Of a DNA stretch of 32,579 nucleotides, positions 1 through 9,357 are shown piece after piece. The DNA lies in contig JANXRM010000474.1 in NCBI GenBank assembly GCA_025353015.1, forward strand, positions 1 through 32,579, given 5' to 3'. The first letter of the stretch is position 1. The number at the start of each line of letters is the position of its first letter. The DNA is from Hyphomicrobiales bacterium. Lineage in GTDB: Bacteria > Pseudomonadota > Alphaproteobacteria > Rhizobiales > Hyphomicrobiaceae. Position numbers and translations under genes: made by a program. The notes beneath the pieces were generated by a model. That model had not been told where the DNA came from, made no database searches, and saw only the letters and a list, made by a program, of their open reading frames with translations.

Positions 1-39
1 ACCAGCAACCGGCGCGTGGATACGGCTACGCAGAAAAAA

Positions 40-69
40 GCCGCTCCGGGAAACCGGGGCGGCCTTTTT
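40..69. terminator. Rho-independent terminator, possibly bidirectional
   Basis: 10-bp stem gccgctccgg/ccggggcggc (one G-U wobble) with GAAA loop, followed by TTTTT on + and preceded by AAAAAA (a T-tract for the - strand gene ending at 85). Confidence 0.8.
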
Positions 70-84
70 CTTGGGCCGTTGATG

Positions 85-1170
85 TTACCCCAGCCGCGGG
101 ATTCCGAGCCGCTTCGCCAGCACCGCAAGGCGCGCTTGCACCTGCGGCGACAGTGGCACACCGTTGCTGGCACGATCGCGGCGGCGCACAGCCCGGTCGT
201 CGCCGGGCAGGCGGATTCGCTCGAACCCCGGCAACCGCGCCGACCGGCGCAACTCCTCCAGGTGCCGCTGCGTTTCCGCCGCGAACTGTGCCGGATCGAT
301 GAACCGCGCGATATCGAGCGCGACGATGAATTGGCCGGTGTTGGTGACGGTTTTGTTGTCGGCGTTGAAATCGACGACATCAGCGCCAACGGCCGCCCCA
401 TTGAGCGCACCAGCCAGCAGGCCCAGAACCAACGCCAACCCCGCGCCCTTGTAGCCGCCGATCGGCAGCAGCACGCCGTTAGAACCGTTGGCAGCATCCT
501 TGACTGGCACGCCGGTCGTGCGGTCGATCATCCAGCCCTCCGGCATGGCGCGGCCCGTCAGCGCGTAATTCTTCACCGTGCCGTAGGAAACGACCGTGGT
601 CGCCATGTCGATGACGACGGGATCGATGCCAGGGCCAAGCGGCAAAGCGACCGCCAACGGATTGGTGCCGAGCAACAGGTCGGTGCCGCCCCAGGGCGCC
701 ATGTGGTTGGCGCTGGCGACGGCCGAATAGATGCCGATCATACCGGCAGCCATGGGGAGCGCGGCATAAACCGAGGCCGCACCCGCATGGTTCGAGCCGC
801 GGATGCCGACCCAGGCAACGCCGGTATCCCGAGCAAGTGTGATGGCCGTGTCCGCGGCTTTCTGCATGACCAGATGGCCAAGCCCGTTGTCGCCGTCGAC
901 GCGCGCCGTGGCCGGCGCCGTGCGTGTCACCTTGATGTCAGGCTTCGGATTGAGCCCGCCCGCCTCGATGCGCTCGATATACTGCGGCAGGCGGAAAATG
1001 CCGTGCGCGTCGGCCCCGATCAGATCGGCCTCGATCATCAGCCTGGCCGCCCGCGCCGCGTCACCTGATGGCAATCCGGCCGCGTCATAGGCAGCAGTGA
1101 TGAATGTGGCGAGCTGAGCCCCGCTGAAACGGCGGTCGGCGGCAGCTGCACCTGCGTTTTGATCACTCAT
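85..1170 (-). CDS. Ldh family oxidoreductase (malate/L-lactate/ureidoglycolate dehydrogenase-like)
   Basis: 361 aa ORF; family-typical segments GADAHGIFRLPQYIERIEAGGLNP, GSNHAGAASVYAALP, GTNPLAVALP, IDMATTVVSYGTVKNYA, GYKGAGLALVLGLLAGALNGA. Confidence 0.9.
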   Translation of the reverse strand: MSDQNAGAAAADRRFSGAQLATFITAAYDAAGLPSGDAARAARLMIEADLIGADAHGIFRLPQYIERIEAGGLNPKPDIKVTRTAPATARVDGDNGLGHLVMQKAADTAITLARDTGVAWVGIRGSNHAGAASVYAALPMAAGMIGIYSAVASANHMAPWGGTDLLLGTNPLAVALPLGPGIDPVVIDMATTVVSYGTVKNYALTGRAMPEGWMIDRTTGVPVKDAANGSNGVLLPIGGYKGAGLALVLGLLAGALNGAAVGADVVDFNADNKTVTNTGQFIVALDIARFIDPAQFAAETQRHLEELRRSARLPGFERIRLPGDDRAVRRRDRASNGVPLSPQVQARLAVLAKRLGIPRLG

Positions 1171-1374
1171 GTTTTCAATCCTGCAAAATCGCGCACCATC
1201 ATTTTGACCGAGCGTGGCCGGAGCCGATGACCTACGATGGATCGGCGATTCCAGCTAGGCGTGCATGTCAGGGTGCCTCTGTATGCACCGGGCACGGCTG
1301 GCCAAGGGTAGTCCCCAGCAGTACCATGCACGACAGAGACCCCGCCCGCACTTCGGCACCAGAGAGGCCACGAC

Positions 1375-2385
1375 ATGGACTACACGACCCTTGGGGCTAG
1401 TGGCCTGCGCGTCTCGCGGCTCTGTCTCGGCACCATGGATTTCGGCGACCGCATGGACGAGGCAACCGCAGCCCAGGTTATCGATCTGGCGCGCGAGGCC
1501 AAGGTCAATTTCATCGACACGGCAGACGCCTACAACAAGGGCGCCTCGGAAAAGATGGTCGGCAAGCTCATCGAAAAGGATCGTGCGGACTGGGTGCTGG
1601 CGACCAAGGTCGGTCAACAGGACGGCCCGGTGCACCGCAAGCAGGGCCTGTCGCGCAAATGGATGTTGCAGGCCATCGACGAAAGCCTGCAGCGGCTCGG
1701 CATCGACTATGTCGACATCTACTACATGCACCACCGCGACCGCGAGACGCCGCTGCTCGAGAGCATCGAGGCGATGCGCGATATCATCGCGTCCGGAAAA
1801 GCCAGCTACTGGGGCTTTTCCAATCACTACGGCTGGGAAATCGGTGAGATCATCCGGCTCTGCGAGCAAACCGGCACACCGCGCCCCGTCATTGCGCAAC
1901 CGATGTACAATATCGCAATGCGCATGGCCGAAAATGATTACCTGCCGGCGTGCGCCCACTACGGCATCGGCGTCGCGCCGTTCTCGCCGCTGGCTCGTGG
2001 CGCATTGTCGGGCAAATACCGCGAGGGCGCCCCGCCGCCGAACGACAGCCGCGCCGCGCGCGGCGACGCCAGCATTCTGACCCGCGATTTCAGCCCGCAG
2101 GTGTTCGCGGCCGTCGAAAAAATCCGCGGCTATGTGGCCGGGCGCGGCATGACTCCGGCAGACTTCGCGGTGCTCTGGGTACTCAACAATCGCACCGTTT
2201 CGAGCGTTATCGCCGGGCCAAGGACGGCGGAACAGTGGGCGGCCTACATCGGCGCGTTCAAGTACACGTTCACAGCGGCCGACGAGAAATTCGCCGATGG
2301 ACTGGTCGCCAAGGGCCACCCCGCGACGCCCGGGCTGATCTGGGCCCGGCATCCCCCCATGGGCCGGAAATCGATCGTCGGTTGA
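1375..2385 (+). CDS. Aldo/keto reductase
   Basis: 336 aa; MDYTTLGASGLRVSRLCLGTM start, NFIDTADAYNKGASE, LATKVG, YMHHRD (AKR catalytic tetrad context), GFSNHYGWEI. Confidence 0.92.
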   Translation: MDYTTLGASGLRVSRLCLGTMDFGDRMDEATAAQVIDLAREAKVNFIDTADAYNKGASEKMVGKLIEKDRADWVLATKVGQQDGPVHRKQGLSRKWMLQAIDESLQRLGIDYVDIYYMHHRDRETPLLESIEAMRDIIASGKASYWGFSNHYGWEIGEIIRLCEQTGTPRPVIAQPMYNIAMRMAENDYLPACAHYGIGVAPFSPLARGALSGKYREGAPPPNDSRAARGDASILTRDFSPQVFAAVEKIRGYVAGRGMTPADFAVLWVLNNRTVSSVIAGPRTAEQWAAYIGAFKYTFTAADEKFADGLVAKGHPATPGLIWARHPPMGRKSIVG

Positions 2386-2460
2386 TGGCGCGGCCGGCGC
2401 GCTGGCGCTTTTCCCCGTTGCGCCGATTCGCCATCGCACCAACCAGGAAATGCCCTGCTC

Positions 2461-3624
2461 ATGCCGCTGCTGATCTTGCTCTCACTGGCGGGCTTCGCCA
2501 GTTCGCTCGCCGTCCGCGCGCTCGACCCGTTGGTGCCGCAACTCGCCCGTGATCTCGCGAGCGACGCCGGCACGGTCGCCTTGCTCGCCTCGGCGTTCGC
2601 CTTCCCATGCGCGCTCGGGCAACCGATCCTTGGACCAGCAGGCGATGCGTTCGGCAAGGCGCGGACGATCAAGATCTGTCTGGCGTTGTTGACGGTTGGC
2701 TCCATTGCGTCGGCGTTGGCACCGTCGATCGACTTCTTGTTCGCAGCCCGGGTGCTCAGTGGATTTGCGGCCGGCGGCATCGTGCCGCTGTGCTTCGCCA
2801 TGGTCGGCGATCGCTTCGGCATGCAGGACCGCCAAGTGGCGCTATCGCGGATCCTGTCCGCCATTCTCGTCGGCCAATTGGCCGGCGCCATCGGGTCGGG
2901 CCTGATCGCCAGCGCCACGAGCTGGCGGGTTGTGTTGGGCGTGATCAGCATCGCCAGTCTTGTGGCCCTGGCGACATGCTGGCGCGGCTTGAAACCCCTA
3001 CCGCATGCGCAACGCAAACCGTTTACGATGGAGCGCGTGATCGGCAACTACGGCGTCGTCTTCGCCAATCCGCGCGCGATCGTCTGCTTCATGGCCGTGT
3101 TCGTCGAGGGCATGGCGATTTTCGGCATCCTGCCATTCCTGGCGGTCATGCTGGAGGCCGACGGTACCGGCAGCATTCGCGAGGCTGGCTTCATCATTTC
3201 AGGCATGGCGGCGGGCGGCATCCTCTATACTCTGACGGTCAAGGCCATGCTGCGCCACATCAGCATCTTCACGCTGATCCGGCTGGGCGGTATCGTCTGT
3301 TGTTTGGGCCTCGCAGCGCTGGCGCTGTTCCATGCCTGGCCGCCCAAATTCGCGGCCTTCATACTGGTCGGCTTCGGCTTCTACATGATCCACAACTCGA
3401 TCCAGACGCAGGTGACCGAGCTTGCGCCGGAGGCCCGCGGCGCTTCGATGGCGTTGCACGCCTTCTGCTTTTTCTTAGGCCAAGCCATGGGCCCGGTTCT
3501 TTATCGGCATGGCCTAGCCGGCCTTGGCGCGACGGCAACGATCGAAATCTCCGCGCTCATCATGCTCGTGCTCGGCTTTTGTACGGCTGCCGGGTTTGCA
3601 CGGCGTCAGCAGGCGGCCGAGTGA
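2461..3624 (+). CDS. MFS transporter (AraJ/DHA1-like)
   Basis: 387 aa, multiple hydrophobic segments, GDAFGKARTI loop (MFS motif A-like), GFYMIHNSIQTQVTELAPEARG. Confidence 0.85.
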   Translation: MPLLILLSLAGFASSLAVRALDPLVPQLARDLASDAGTVALLASAFAFPCALGQPILGPAGDAFGKARTIKICLALLTVGSIASALAPSIDFLFAARVLSGFAAGGIVPLCFAMVGDRFGMQDRQVALSRILSAILVGQLAGAIGSGLIASATSWRVVLGVISIASLVALATCWRGLKPLPHAQRKPFTMERVIGNYGVVFANPRAIVCFMAVFVEGMAIFGILPFLAVMLEADGTGSIREAGFIISGMAAGGILYTLTVKAMLRHISIFTLIRLGGIVCCLGLAALALFHAWPPKFAAFILVGFGFYMIHNSIQTQVTELAPEARGASMALHAFCFFLGQAMGPVLYRHGLAGLGATATIEISALIMLVLGFCTAAGFARRQQAAE

Positions 3625-3795
3625 CGCGCCGATGTTGCAGTGCAATGGTGCCAGACCTTCGCAATATCGTTGAACGTCGAAATCATCACGAAATTCTGGC
3701 GAAGTTACTGGCCCAGCGTCCGCGTCCACGTTAAAATATGCCCTTGTCCATCCGGCTGCATGATCGGCCGGGCCTTAGAAAACGCGGGGGAACTT

Positions 3796-5169
3796 ATGGC
3801 AACGGCATCGACGGCCATGGCTTCGGCAGCAAGCCGAAAGCCATTTTACAGAAGCCTTTATGTGCAGGTTCTAACCGCGATCCTCTGCGGCGTCCTGCTC
3901 GGGCATTTCTATCCAGCCCTCGGCGAACAGATGAAGCCGCTCGGCGACATCTTCATCAAGATGATCAAGATGATCATCGCCCCCATCATCTTCTGCACCG
4001 TCGTGCATGGCATCGCCAGCATGCAGGACATGAAGAAGGTGGGTCGCGTCGGGCTGAAATCTCTGGCCTATTTCGAGCTGGTGACGACGCTCGCGCTCAT
4101 TATCGGACTGGTCGTTTCCAACGTGTTGCAACCCGGCGCCGGCATGAATATCGATCCAAAGGCGATCGACACGAAGGCCATTGCTGGTTTCGTCGCCAAA
4201 TCGAAGGAACAGAGCACGCTCCAGTTCCTGATGGATATCGTGCCGAACACCGTCGTCGGTGCGTTCGCGCAAGGCGAAATTCTGCAGGTCCTGTTTTTCG
4301 CCATCCTGTTTGCTTTCGGGCTACAGGGGCTCGGCGAACGCGGCAAGGTTCTGCTCGGTGTCATCGATCAGGCGAGCCACGCTTGCTTCGGCGTCGTCGG
4401 CATCATTATGAAGGTGGCGCCGATCGGGGCCTTCGGCGCCATGGCCTTCACCATCGGCAAGTATGGCGTCGCGACGTTGCTCTCGCTCGCGAAACTGATG
4501 ATCGCCTTCTACGCGACGTGCCTGATCTTCATTTTTGTCGTGCTTGGTTTCTTCGGCTGGCTGGCGGGCGCCAACATCTTCAAGTTCATCCGCTACATCA
4601 AGGAAGAGCTGTTGATCGTTCTGGGCACCTCGTCGTCGGAATCGGTACTGCCACGCATGATCGCCAAGATGGAGAACCTCGGTTGCGAAAAGTCGGTCGT
4701 CGGCCTCGTCATCCCGACCGGATATTCTTTCAATCTCGACGGCACCTGCATCTACCTGACAATGGCCGCTCTCTTCCTGGCGCAGGCCACCAATACCGAC
4801 CTCACGCTTGTCCAGCAGATCGGCATCCTGGGCATTCTGCTGCTGACGTCGAAGGGGGCTGCCGGCGTTACCGGGTCTGGATTCATCGTCCTGGCCGCGA
4901 CTTTGGCGAGCGTCGGCACAATACCGGTGGCGTCGATCGCGCTTATTCTGGGCGTCGACAGGTTCATGTCGGAGGCACGCGCCTTGACCAACCTCATCGG
5001 CAACGGCATCGCGACGTTAGTCGTTTCGAAATGGGAAGGCGCGCTGGATGTGGCACGGATGCACCGCCATCTCGACCAGGAAACCATCGACGAGGCGGAG
5101 GCACCGGAAAAGGTTCTGGTAGCCGAAGAAATTGCGGCATCAGGCGAGTTGAAGCCGGTCAAGATGTAA
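3796..5169 (+). CDS. dctA: Dicarboxylate/amino acid:cation symporter (DctA/GltP-type, DAACS family)
   Basis: In-frame ATG at 3796 preceded by GGGGGAA. Family motifs: [113 protein letters not shown]. The ORF track start at 3640 is upstream of the likely start. Confidence 0.93.
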   Translation: MATASTAMASAASRKPFYRSLYVQVLTAILCGVLLGHFYPALGEQMKPLGDIFIKMIKMIIAPIIFCTVVHGIASMQDMKKVGRVGLKSLAYFELVTTLALIIGLVVSNVLQPGAGMNIDPKAIDTKAIAGFVAKSKEQSTLQFLMDIVPNTVVGAFAQGEILQVLFFAILFAFGLQGLGERGKVLLGVIDQASHACFGVVGIIMKVAPIGAFGAMAFTIGKYGVATLLSLAKLMIAFYATCLIFIFVVLGFFGWLAGANIFKFIRYIKEELLIVLGTSSSESVLPRMIAKMENLGCEKSVVGLVIPTGYSFNLDGTCIYLTMAALFLAQATNTDLTLVQQIGILGILLLTSKGAAGVTGSGFIVLAATLASVGTIPVASIALILGVDRFMSEARALTNLIGNGIATLVVSKWEGALDVARMHRHLDQETIDEAEAPEKVLVAEEIAASGELKPVKM

Positions 5170-5288
5170 TGGGAGGGATCGGCCGATTGCAACGCCTGGA
5201 TTGCAGGGGGCGGCAAATACCGCCTATGCTCCGCCTCAACGCTGAGAACCGGCAGCCGCACACCCTTCGATCAAGAGGAACCGCTTGC

Positions 5289-6662
5289 ATGACCGCCACC
5301 GCAGCCACCTCCGCAGCCACCTCCACGGAAGTCACCAAGGGCCTTGCCAGCTGGTCCGCCGCCTACAGTCCGAAAGCCGCGACGACGGCCGCCGATACCT
5401 GGGCGAAGCATGCCCTGCTTGATTGGTTCGCGTGCACCATCGCTGGCGCTAAAGAGCCGCTGGCCGATATCCTCGCCGAGGAATTCCGCTCCGGCGCCGG
5501 CAGCGCCTGCACGTTGATCGCGCGCGCCGCCAAGGCCTCGATCCACGACGCAGCGCTGGTCAACGGCGCGCTCTCGCACGCGCTCGACTACGACGACGTC
5601 AACCAGCTGATGGGCGGGCATCCCTCGGCGCAAGTTGCAGCAGCGGTGCTGGCCGTCGGCGAGGCCATGGGCAAGAGCGGCCGCGATACGCTGACGGCCT
5701 TTATTGCGGGCTACGAGGTCGAATGCCGGTTGGGCGAAATGGCGGGCGACAAGCACTATGACCTGGGCTTTCACGCCACCGGCACTTACGGCACGTTCGG
5801 CGCCGCCGCCGGTGCAGCCAAGTTGCTGGGCCTCGATGCCGATAAGACCGCAATAGCCCTCGGCATCGCGGCATCGCAGGCGTCCGGATTGAAGATCAAC
5901 TTCGGCACCATGACAAAGCCGTTCCATGCCGGCAAAGCTGCCCAGAACGGCCTGATGGCCGCACGTTTGGCGGCGCGTGATTTCACGGCGCGCGGCGACG
6001 CGATCGAAGCGCCGCAGGGATTTGTGGCGACGCAGGTGCCCGGCTTCAAGGCCGCCCCCGTCCGGCCCGACGCGAAAGCGCCGATGGCTGTGGAGTCCAA
6101 CCTCTTCAAGTATCACGCCGCCTGCTACCTGACGCATTCCTCGATCGAGGCTATTCGCGAACTGAAGCGCCAGCACAACATCGGCGCCGACGACATGAAA
6201 GCAATGACGCTGCGCGTCGATCCTGGTCATCTCAAGGTCTGCGATATCGCCGATCCGAAGTCGGGCCTCGAGATCAAGTTCGCGATCCGCCACCTCTCAG
6301 GCATGGCGCTCGCCGGAGAGGATACTGCAGCCCTCGGCACCTACTCGGACGCCAACGCCCATGACGATCGTTTCGTTGCGCTTCGCCAGCGCATCAAACT
6401 CGATACGAGTCCCAACCCGCAACGCCATCGCCACGGCGCCAGTGTCGCCATCGAGCTGAAGGACGGGCGCACGATCGAAATCGATCACAACGTTGGTGTG
6501 CCGGCCAAGGACGTGGCGCTGCAGGGTGAGAAGCTCGAGGCCAAGTTCCATGCGCTGGCCGAGCCGGTGATCGGCCGCGCCCGCACTAAGGCCGCAATCA
6601 CCCTCATCAACCGCTTCGAAGACTTGCCGAACCTGAAAGCGCTTATGGAGGCGGTGGCGTGA
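5289..6662 (+). CDS. MmgE/PrpD family protein
   Basis: ATG at 5289, in frame with the C-terminal part of the 3738..6662 ORF. Motifs: HALDYDDVNQLMGGHPSAQVAAAVLAVGE, GFHATGTYGTFGAAAGAAKLLGLD, GTMTKPFHAGKAAQNGLMAARLA, LFKYHAACYLTHSSIEA. Confidence 0.9.
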   Translation: MTATAATSAATSTEVTKGLASWSAAYSPKAATTAADTWAKHALLDWFACTIAGAKEPLADILAEEFRSGAGSACTLIARAAKASIHDAALVNGALSHALDYDDVNQLMGGHPSAQVAAAVLAVGEAMGKSGRDTLTAFIAGYEVECRLGEMAGDKHYDLGFHATGTYGTFGAAAGAAKLLGLDADKTAIALGIAASQASGLKINFGTMTKPFHAGKAAQNGLMAARLAARDFTARGDAIEAPQGFVATQVPGFKAAPVRPDAKAPMAVESNLFKYHAACYLTHSSIEAIRELKRQHNIGADDMKAMTLRVDPGHLKVCDIADPKSGLEIKFAIRHLSGMALAGEDTAALGTYSDANAHDDRFVALRQRIKLDTSPNPQRHRHGASVAIELKDGRTIEIDHNVGVPAKDVALQGEKLEAKFHALAEPVIGRARTKAAITLINRFEDLPNLKALMEAVA

Positions 6663-6679
6663 AGCGCCAGCATGCCTAA

Positions 6680-6713
6680 GTCGGGTCGAGCCCTGCACTC
6701 TGCGAGACCCGAC
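6680..6713. repeat. Inverted repeat (hairpin) just after the MmgE/PrpD stop
   Basis: Perfect 8-bp arms gtcgggtc (6680-6687) and gacccgac (6706-6713), 18-nt loop, no T-tract. Confidence 0.5.
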
Positions 6714-6723
6714 ATTGGCTCAA

Positions 6724-6779
6724 ACCGCTCACCACTGACCGCTCAGCGCTGACCACTCACGACTGACCATCTGACCCCT
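6724..6779. repeat. Degenerate tandem heptamer repeat (consensus about ACCRCTS, higher-order 14-mer)
   Basis: Consecutive 7-mers: ACCGCTC ACCACTG ACCGCTC AGCGCTG ACCACTC ACGACTG ACCATCT GACCCCT. Confidence 0.8.
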
Positions 6780-6802
6780 TTGAACTCCCGGCACCCCCAT
6801 CC

Positions 6803-8047
6803 ATGCCTCACTCCAACACCACCACTGGGGCTCTCGACGGTGTCGTCGTCATCGACCTGACCCAGATGTTGTCGGGACCGTTCGCGGCGATGATGCTGGC
6901 GGACCAGGGCGCCCGCGTTATCAAGATCGAGCCGCCGGGCGGCGACCAGACGCGTAAGTTCGGGCCATTCCGCGAGGGCCAATTGCGCATGGAGGCGGGC
7001 GGTTACGGCGGTTATTTCGCTTCGACCAACCGCAACAAGGAATCCCTTGTCGTCGATCTCAAGTCTGAAGCCGGACGCGACGTGATCCGCCGCCTCGCAG
7101 CCTCAGCCGATATCGTGATCGAGAATTTCCGCGCCGGCGTGATGGAGCGGCTCGGGCTTGGCTACGAGACGCTAGCCGAGATCAATCCACGCCTCGTCTA
7201 CGGCGCCATCCGCGGCTTCGGTGACGTACGCACGGGCAAGAGCCCCTACGGCGAATGGCCCGCGTATGACGTGGTGGCGCAGGCCATGGGCGGCATCATG
7301 GGCATCACCAGCACGGAACCCGGCGGCCAGCCCACCAAGATCGGCCCAGGAGTCGGCGACATCGTACCAGCCATGCAGTGCGCGTTCGGGTTGGTATCGG
7401 CCCTCTATCGCGCGCGCGGCACCGGTCGCGGCCAGTTCGTGGACGTTGCCATGGTCGATGGCGTCCTGGCGCTCTGCGAGCGCATCGTCTTCCAGCACGG
7501 CATCGACGGCACGGTGCCGGGACCGGAAGGCAACAGCCACCCGTTGCTCTGCCCCTATGGGCTGTTCCAGGCGAACGACGGCTGGGTCGCGATCGGCTGC
7601 CCGCATGACGATTTCTGGAAGCTGCTGGCGCGCACGATCGGCGTTGGCGAGATGGCCGACGATATCAGGTATGCGACGACGCCTGAACGTCTGAAGCGCC
7701 GCGCCGATGTGGAAGGCACTATCACCGCGTGGACGCGAGCCCGCACCAAGGCAGAGATCGCAACCGTTCTCGGCGGCAAAATTCCGTTCGGCCCCGTGCT
7801 GCAGGTGGACGAGATCTTCGCCGATCGGCACACGGCCGCGCGCGGCATGCTTGCGACCGTCGAACTCCCAGGCGTGCCGGAGCACCCGCTGACCATCGCC
7901 AATACCGCCATCAAGATGACGGACACGCCGGGAGGTGTTCGCCATCGGGCCCCCCTGACGGGCGAGCACACGGCCAAGATCCTAGGCGATTTCGGCTACT
8001 CGGCTGCCGACATAGCAGCCCTGCGCGCCAAGAAAGCCATTGCTTGA
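6803..8047 (+). CDS. CaiB/BaiF CoA-transferase (class III)
   Basis: 414 aa; GVVVIDLTQMLSGPFAAMMLADQGARVIKIEPPGGDQTR, NRNKESLVVDLKSEAGRDVI, GQFVDVAMVDGVLAL (position of the catalytic Asp in the family), HPLLCPYGLFQANDGWVAIGC. Confidence 0.93.
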   Translation: MPHSNTTTGALDGVVVIDLTQMLSGPFAAMMLADQGARVIKIEPPGGDQTRKFGPFREGQLRMEAGGYGGYFASTNRNKESLVVDLKSEAGRDVIRRLAASADIVIENFRAGVMERLGLGYETLAEINPRLVYGAIRGFGDVRTGKSPYGEWPAYDVVAQAMGGIMGITSTEPGGQPTKIGPGVGDIVPAMQCAFGLVSALYRARGTGRGQFVDVAMVDGVLALCERIVFQHGIDGTVPGPEGNSHPLLCPYGLFQANDGWVAIGCPHDDFWKLLARTIGVGEMADDIRYATTPERLKRRADVEGTITAWTRARTKAEIATVLGGKIPFGPVLQVDEIFADRHTAARGMLATVELPGVPEHPLTIANTAIKMTDTPGGVRHRAPLTGEHTAKILGDFGYSAADIAALRAKKAIA

Positions 8048-8090
8048 GTAGCACTTATGCGGCACGACGCGGCATCGCAGTTAAGTTGCA

Positions 8091-9335
8091 ATGCCGGAGA
8101 AACGTGTGCGCCCGCATGATAGCCGCGAAACCGCCGTCGCCGGCGAGGTGCGAAGCGGCATCCCGAAACGGGCGATCATCCTACTGTCGACCGCGGCCTT
8201 TTCCAGCTCGATCAATATCCGCGCCTGCGACCCGCTGCTGCCGCAGATCGCGCAGAGCTTTTCCGTCAGCGTTGGCTCGGCATCCCTGATCATCACGACG
8301 TTCGCCGTCGGCTATGGCCTGACGCAATTGCTGTTCGGGCCCGTCGGCGACCGTTACGGCAAATATCTGGTCGTCGCGGTGACGACGATACTCGCCGGCA
8401 TCGCCACGGCGTTCAGCGCGTTCATGCCGACGCTGGCCGCATTGACCGGCGCGCGCTTCATGGCCGGCGCCTTTGCCGCTGCCGCCATACCGCTCGCGTT
8501 TGCCTGGATCGGCGACGCCGTGCCCTTCGAGCGGCGGCAGGCGGTACTCGCCCGCTTTTTGTCGGCGCAGATGTCTGGGATCGTGCTCGGCCAGGCCTTC
8601 GGTGGCCTCATCGGCGACCGGTACGGTTGGCCGCGCGTGTTCCTGATCGTCGGCGCCGTACACTGTGTGGCAGGCCTCGCGATGCTCTGGGAACTGCGCA
8701 CAAATCCCGGCGCGCAGCCGCCGGGCGCGACCTCGACACTCCGTCTCGAAACAGTGGTTACGGGAACGCTGGCGATTGCGCGGCGACCATGGGTGCGCGT
8801 GCTGCTGATCGCGGTGTTTGTCGAAGCCTTCGCCATGTACGGCGCTTTTGCCTATATCGGCGCCGATTTGCACACCAGGTTCGGCCTGAGTTTCACATCA
8901 GTCGGGCTGGTCATGTGCACCTACGGCACCGGTGCGATCGCCTATTCCTTGAGTGCACGGCATCTCATCGGCCGGCTTGGCGAGCGCGGGCTGATCATTG
9001 GCGGCGGCGGGTTGTTGGCGCTGGCGTATCTCTGCCTCGCCGCTGTGCCCGGTGTCGCCTTCGTGCCGCCCATCATGATGCTGCTGGGCCTCGGCTTCTA
9101 CATGATCCACAACACCTTGCAGACCAACGCCACGCAGATGGCCCCGGAAGCGCGCGGCCTCAGCGTCTCGATCTTTGCGTTCGCGCTGTTTATGGGCCAG
9201 TCGATGGGCGTAGCCATGGCCGCCCCTATGATGGACCGGTTCGGCGCCCGCCCAATCTATGTGATCTCAGCCGTTCTGCTGCCGCTGCTGGCCCTCTGGT
9301 TACGGTCGCGATTGAGCGTTCGGCCGACGGGCTGA
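8091..9335 (+). CDS. MFS transporter (AraJ/DHA1-like), paralog of the 2461-3624 protein
   Basis: 414 aa, about 12 hydrophobic segments, GPVGDRYGKY motif, GFYMIHNTLQTNATQMAPEARG; the start codon may be further downstream. Confidence 0.87.
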   Translation: MPEKRVRPHDSRETAVAGEVRSGIPKRAIILLSTAAFSSSINIRACDPLLPQIAQSFSVSVGSASLIITTFAVGYGLTQLLFGPVGDRYGKYLVVAVTTILAGIATAFSAFMPTLAALTGARFMAGAFAAAAIPLAFAWIGDAVPFERRQAVLARFLSAQMSGIVLGQAFGGLIGDRYGWPRVFLIVGAVHCVAGLAMLWELRTNPGAQPPGATSTLRLETVVTGTLAIARRPWVRVLLIAVFVEAFAMYGAFAYIGADLHTRFGLSFTSVGLVMCTYGTGAIAYSLSARHLIGRLGERGLIIGGGGLLALAYLCLAAVPGVAFVPPIMMLLGLGFYMIHNTLQTNATQMAPEARGLSVSIFAFALFMGQSMGVAMAAPMMDRFGARPIYVISAVLLPLLALWLRSRLSVRPTG

Positions 9336-9357
9336 GGGGGCTTACGGCTCTTCCGTC

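Noticed and set aside
16-1068. 350-aa + strand ORF
   Set aside because: Antisense to the Ldh-family gene, Arg/Asp-rich composition typical of GC-rich shadow ORFs.
1255-2442. 395-aa - strand ORF opposite the aldo/keto reductase
   Set aside because: Shadow ORF; the AKR on + has clear motifs over the same DNA.
3738-5288. N-terminal 517 residues of the 974-aa ORF 3738..6662
   Set aside because: Out-of-frame read-through over dctA; low-complexity Arg/His-rich translation. The real gene starts at 5289.
5271-6293. 340-aa - strand ORF opposite MmgE/PrpD
   Set aside because: Shadow ORF with glycine/arginine low complexity.
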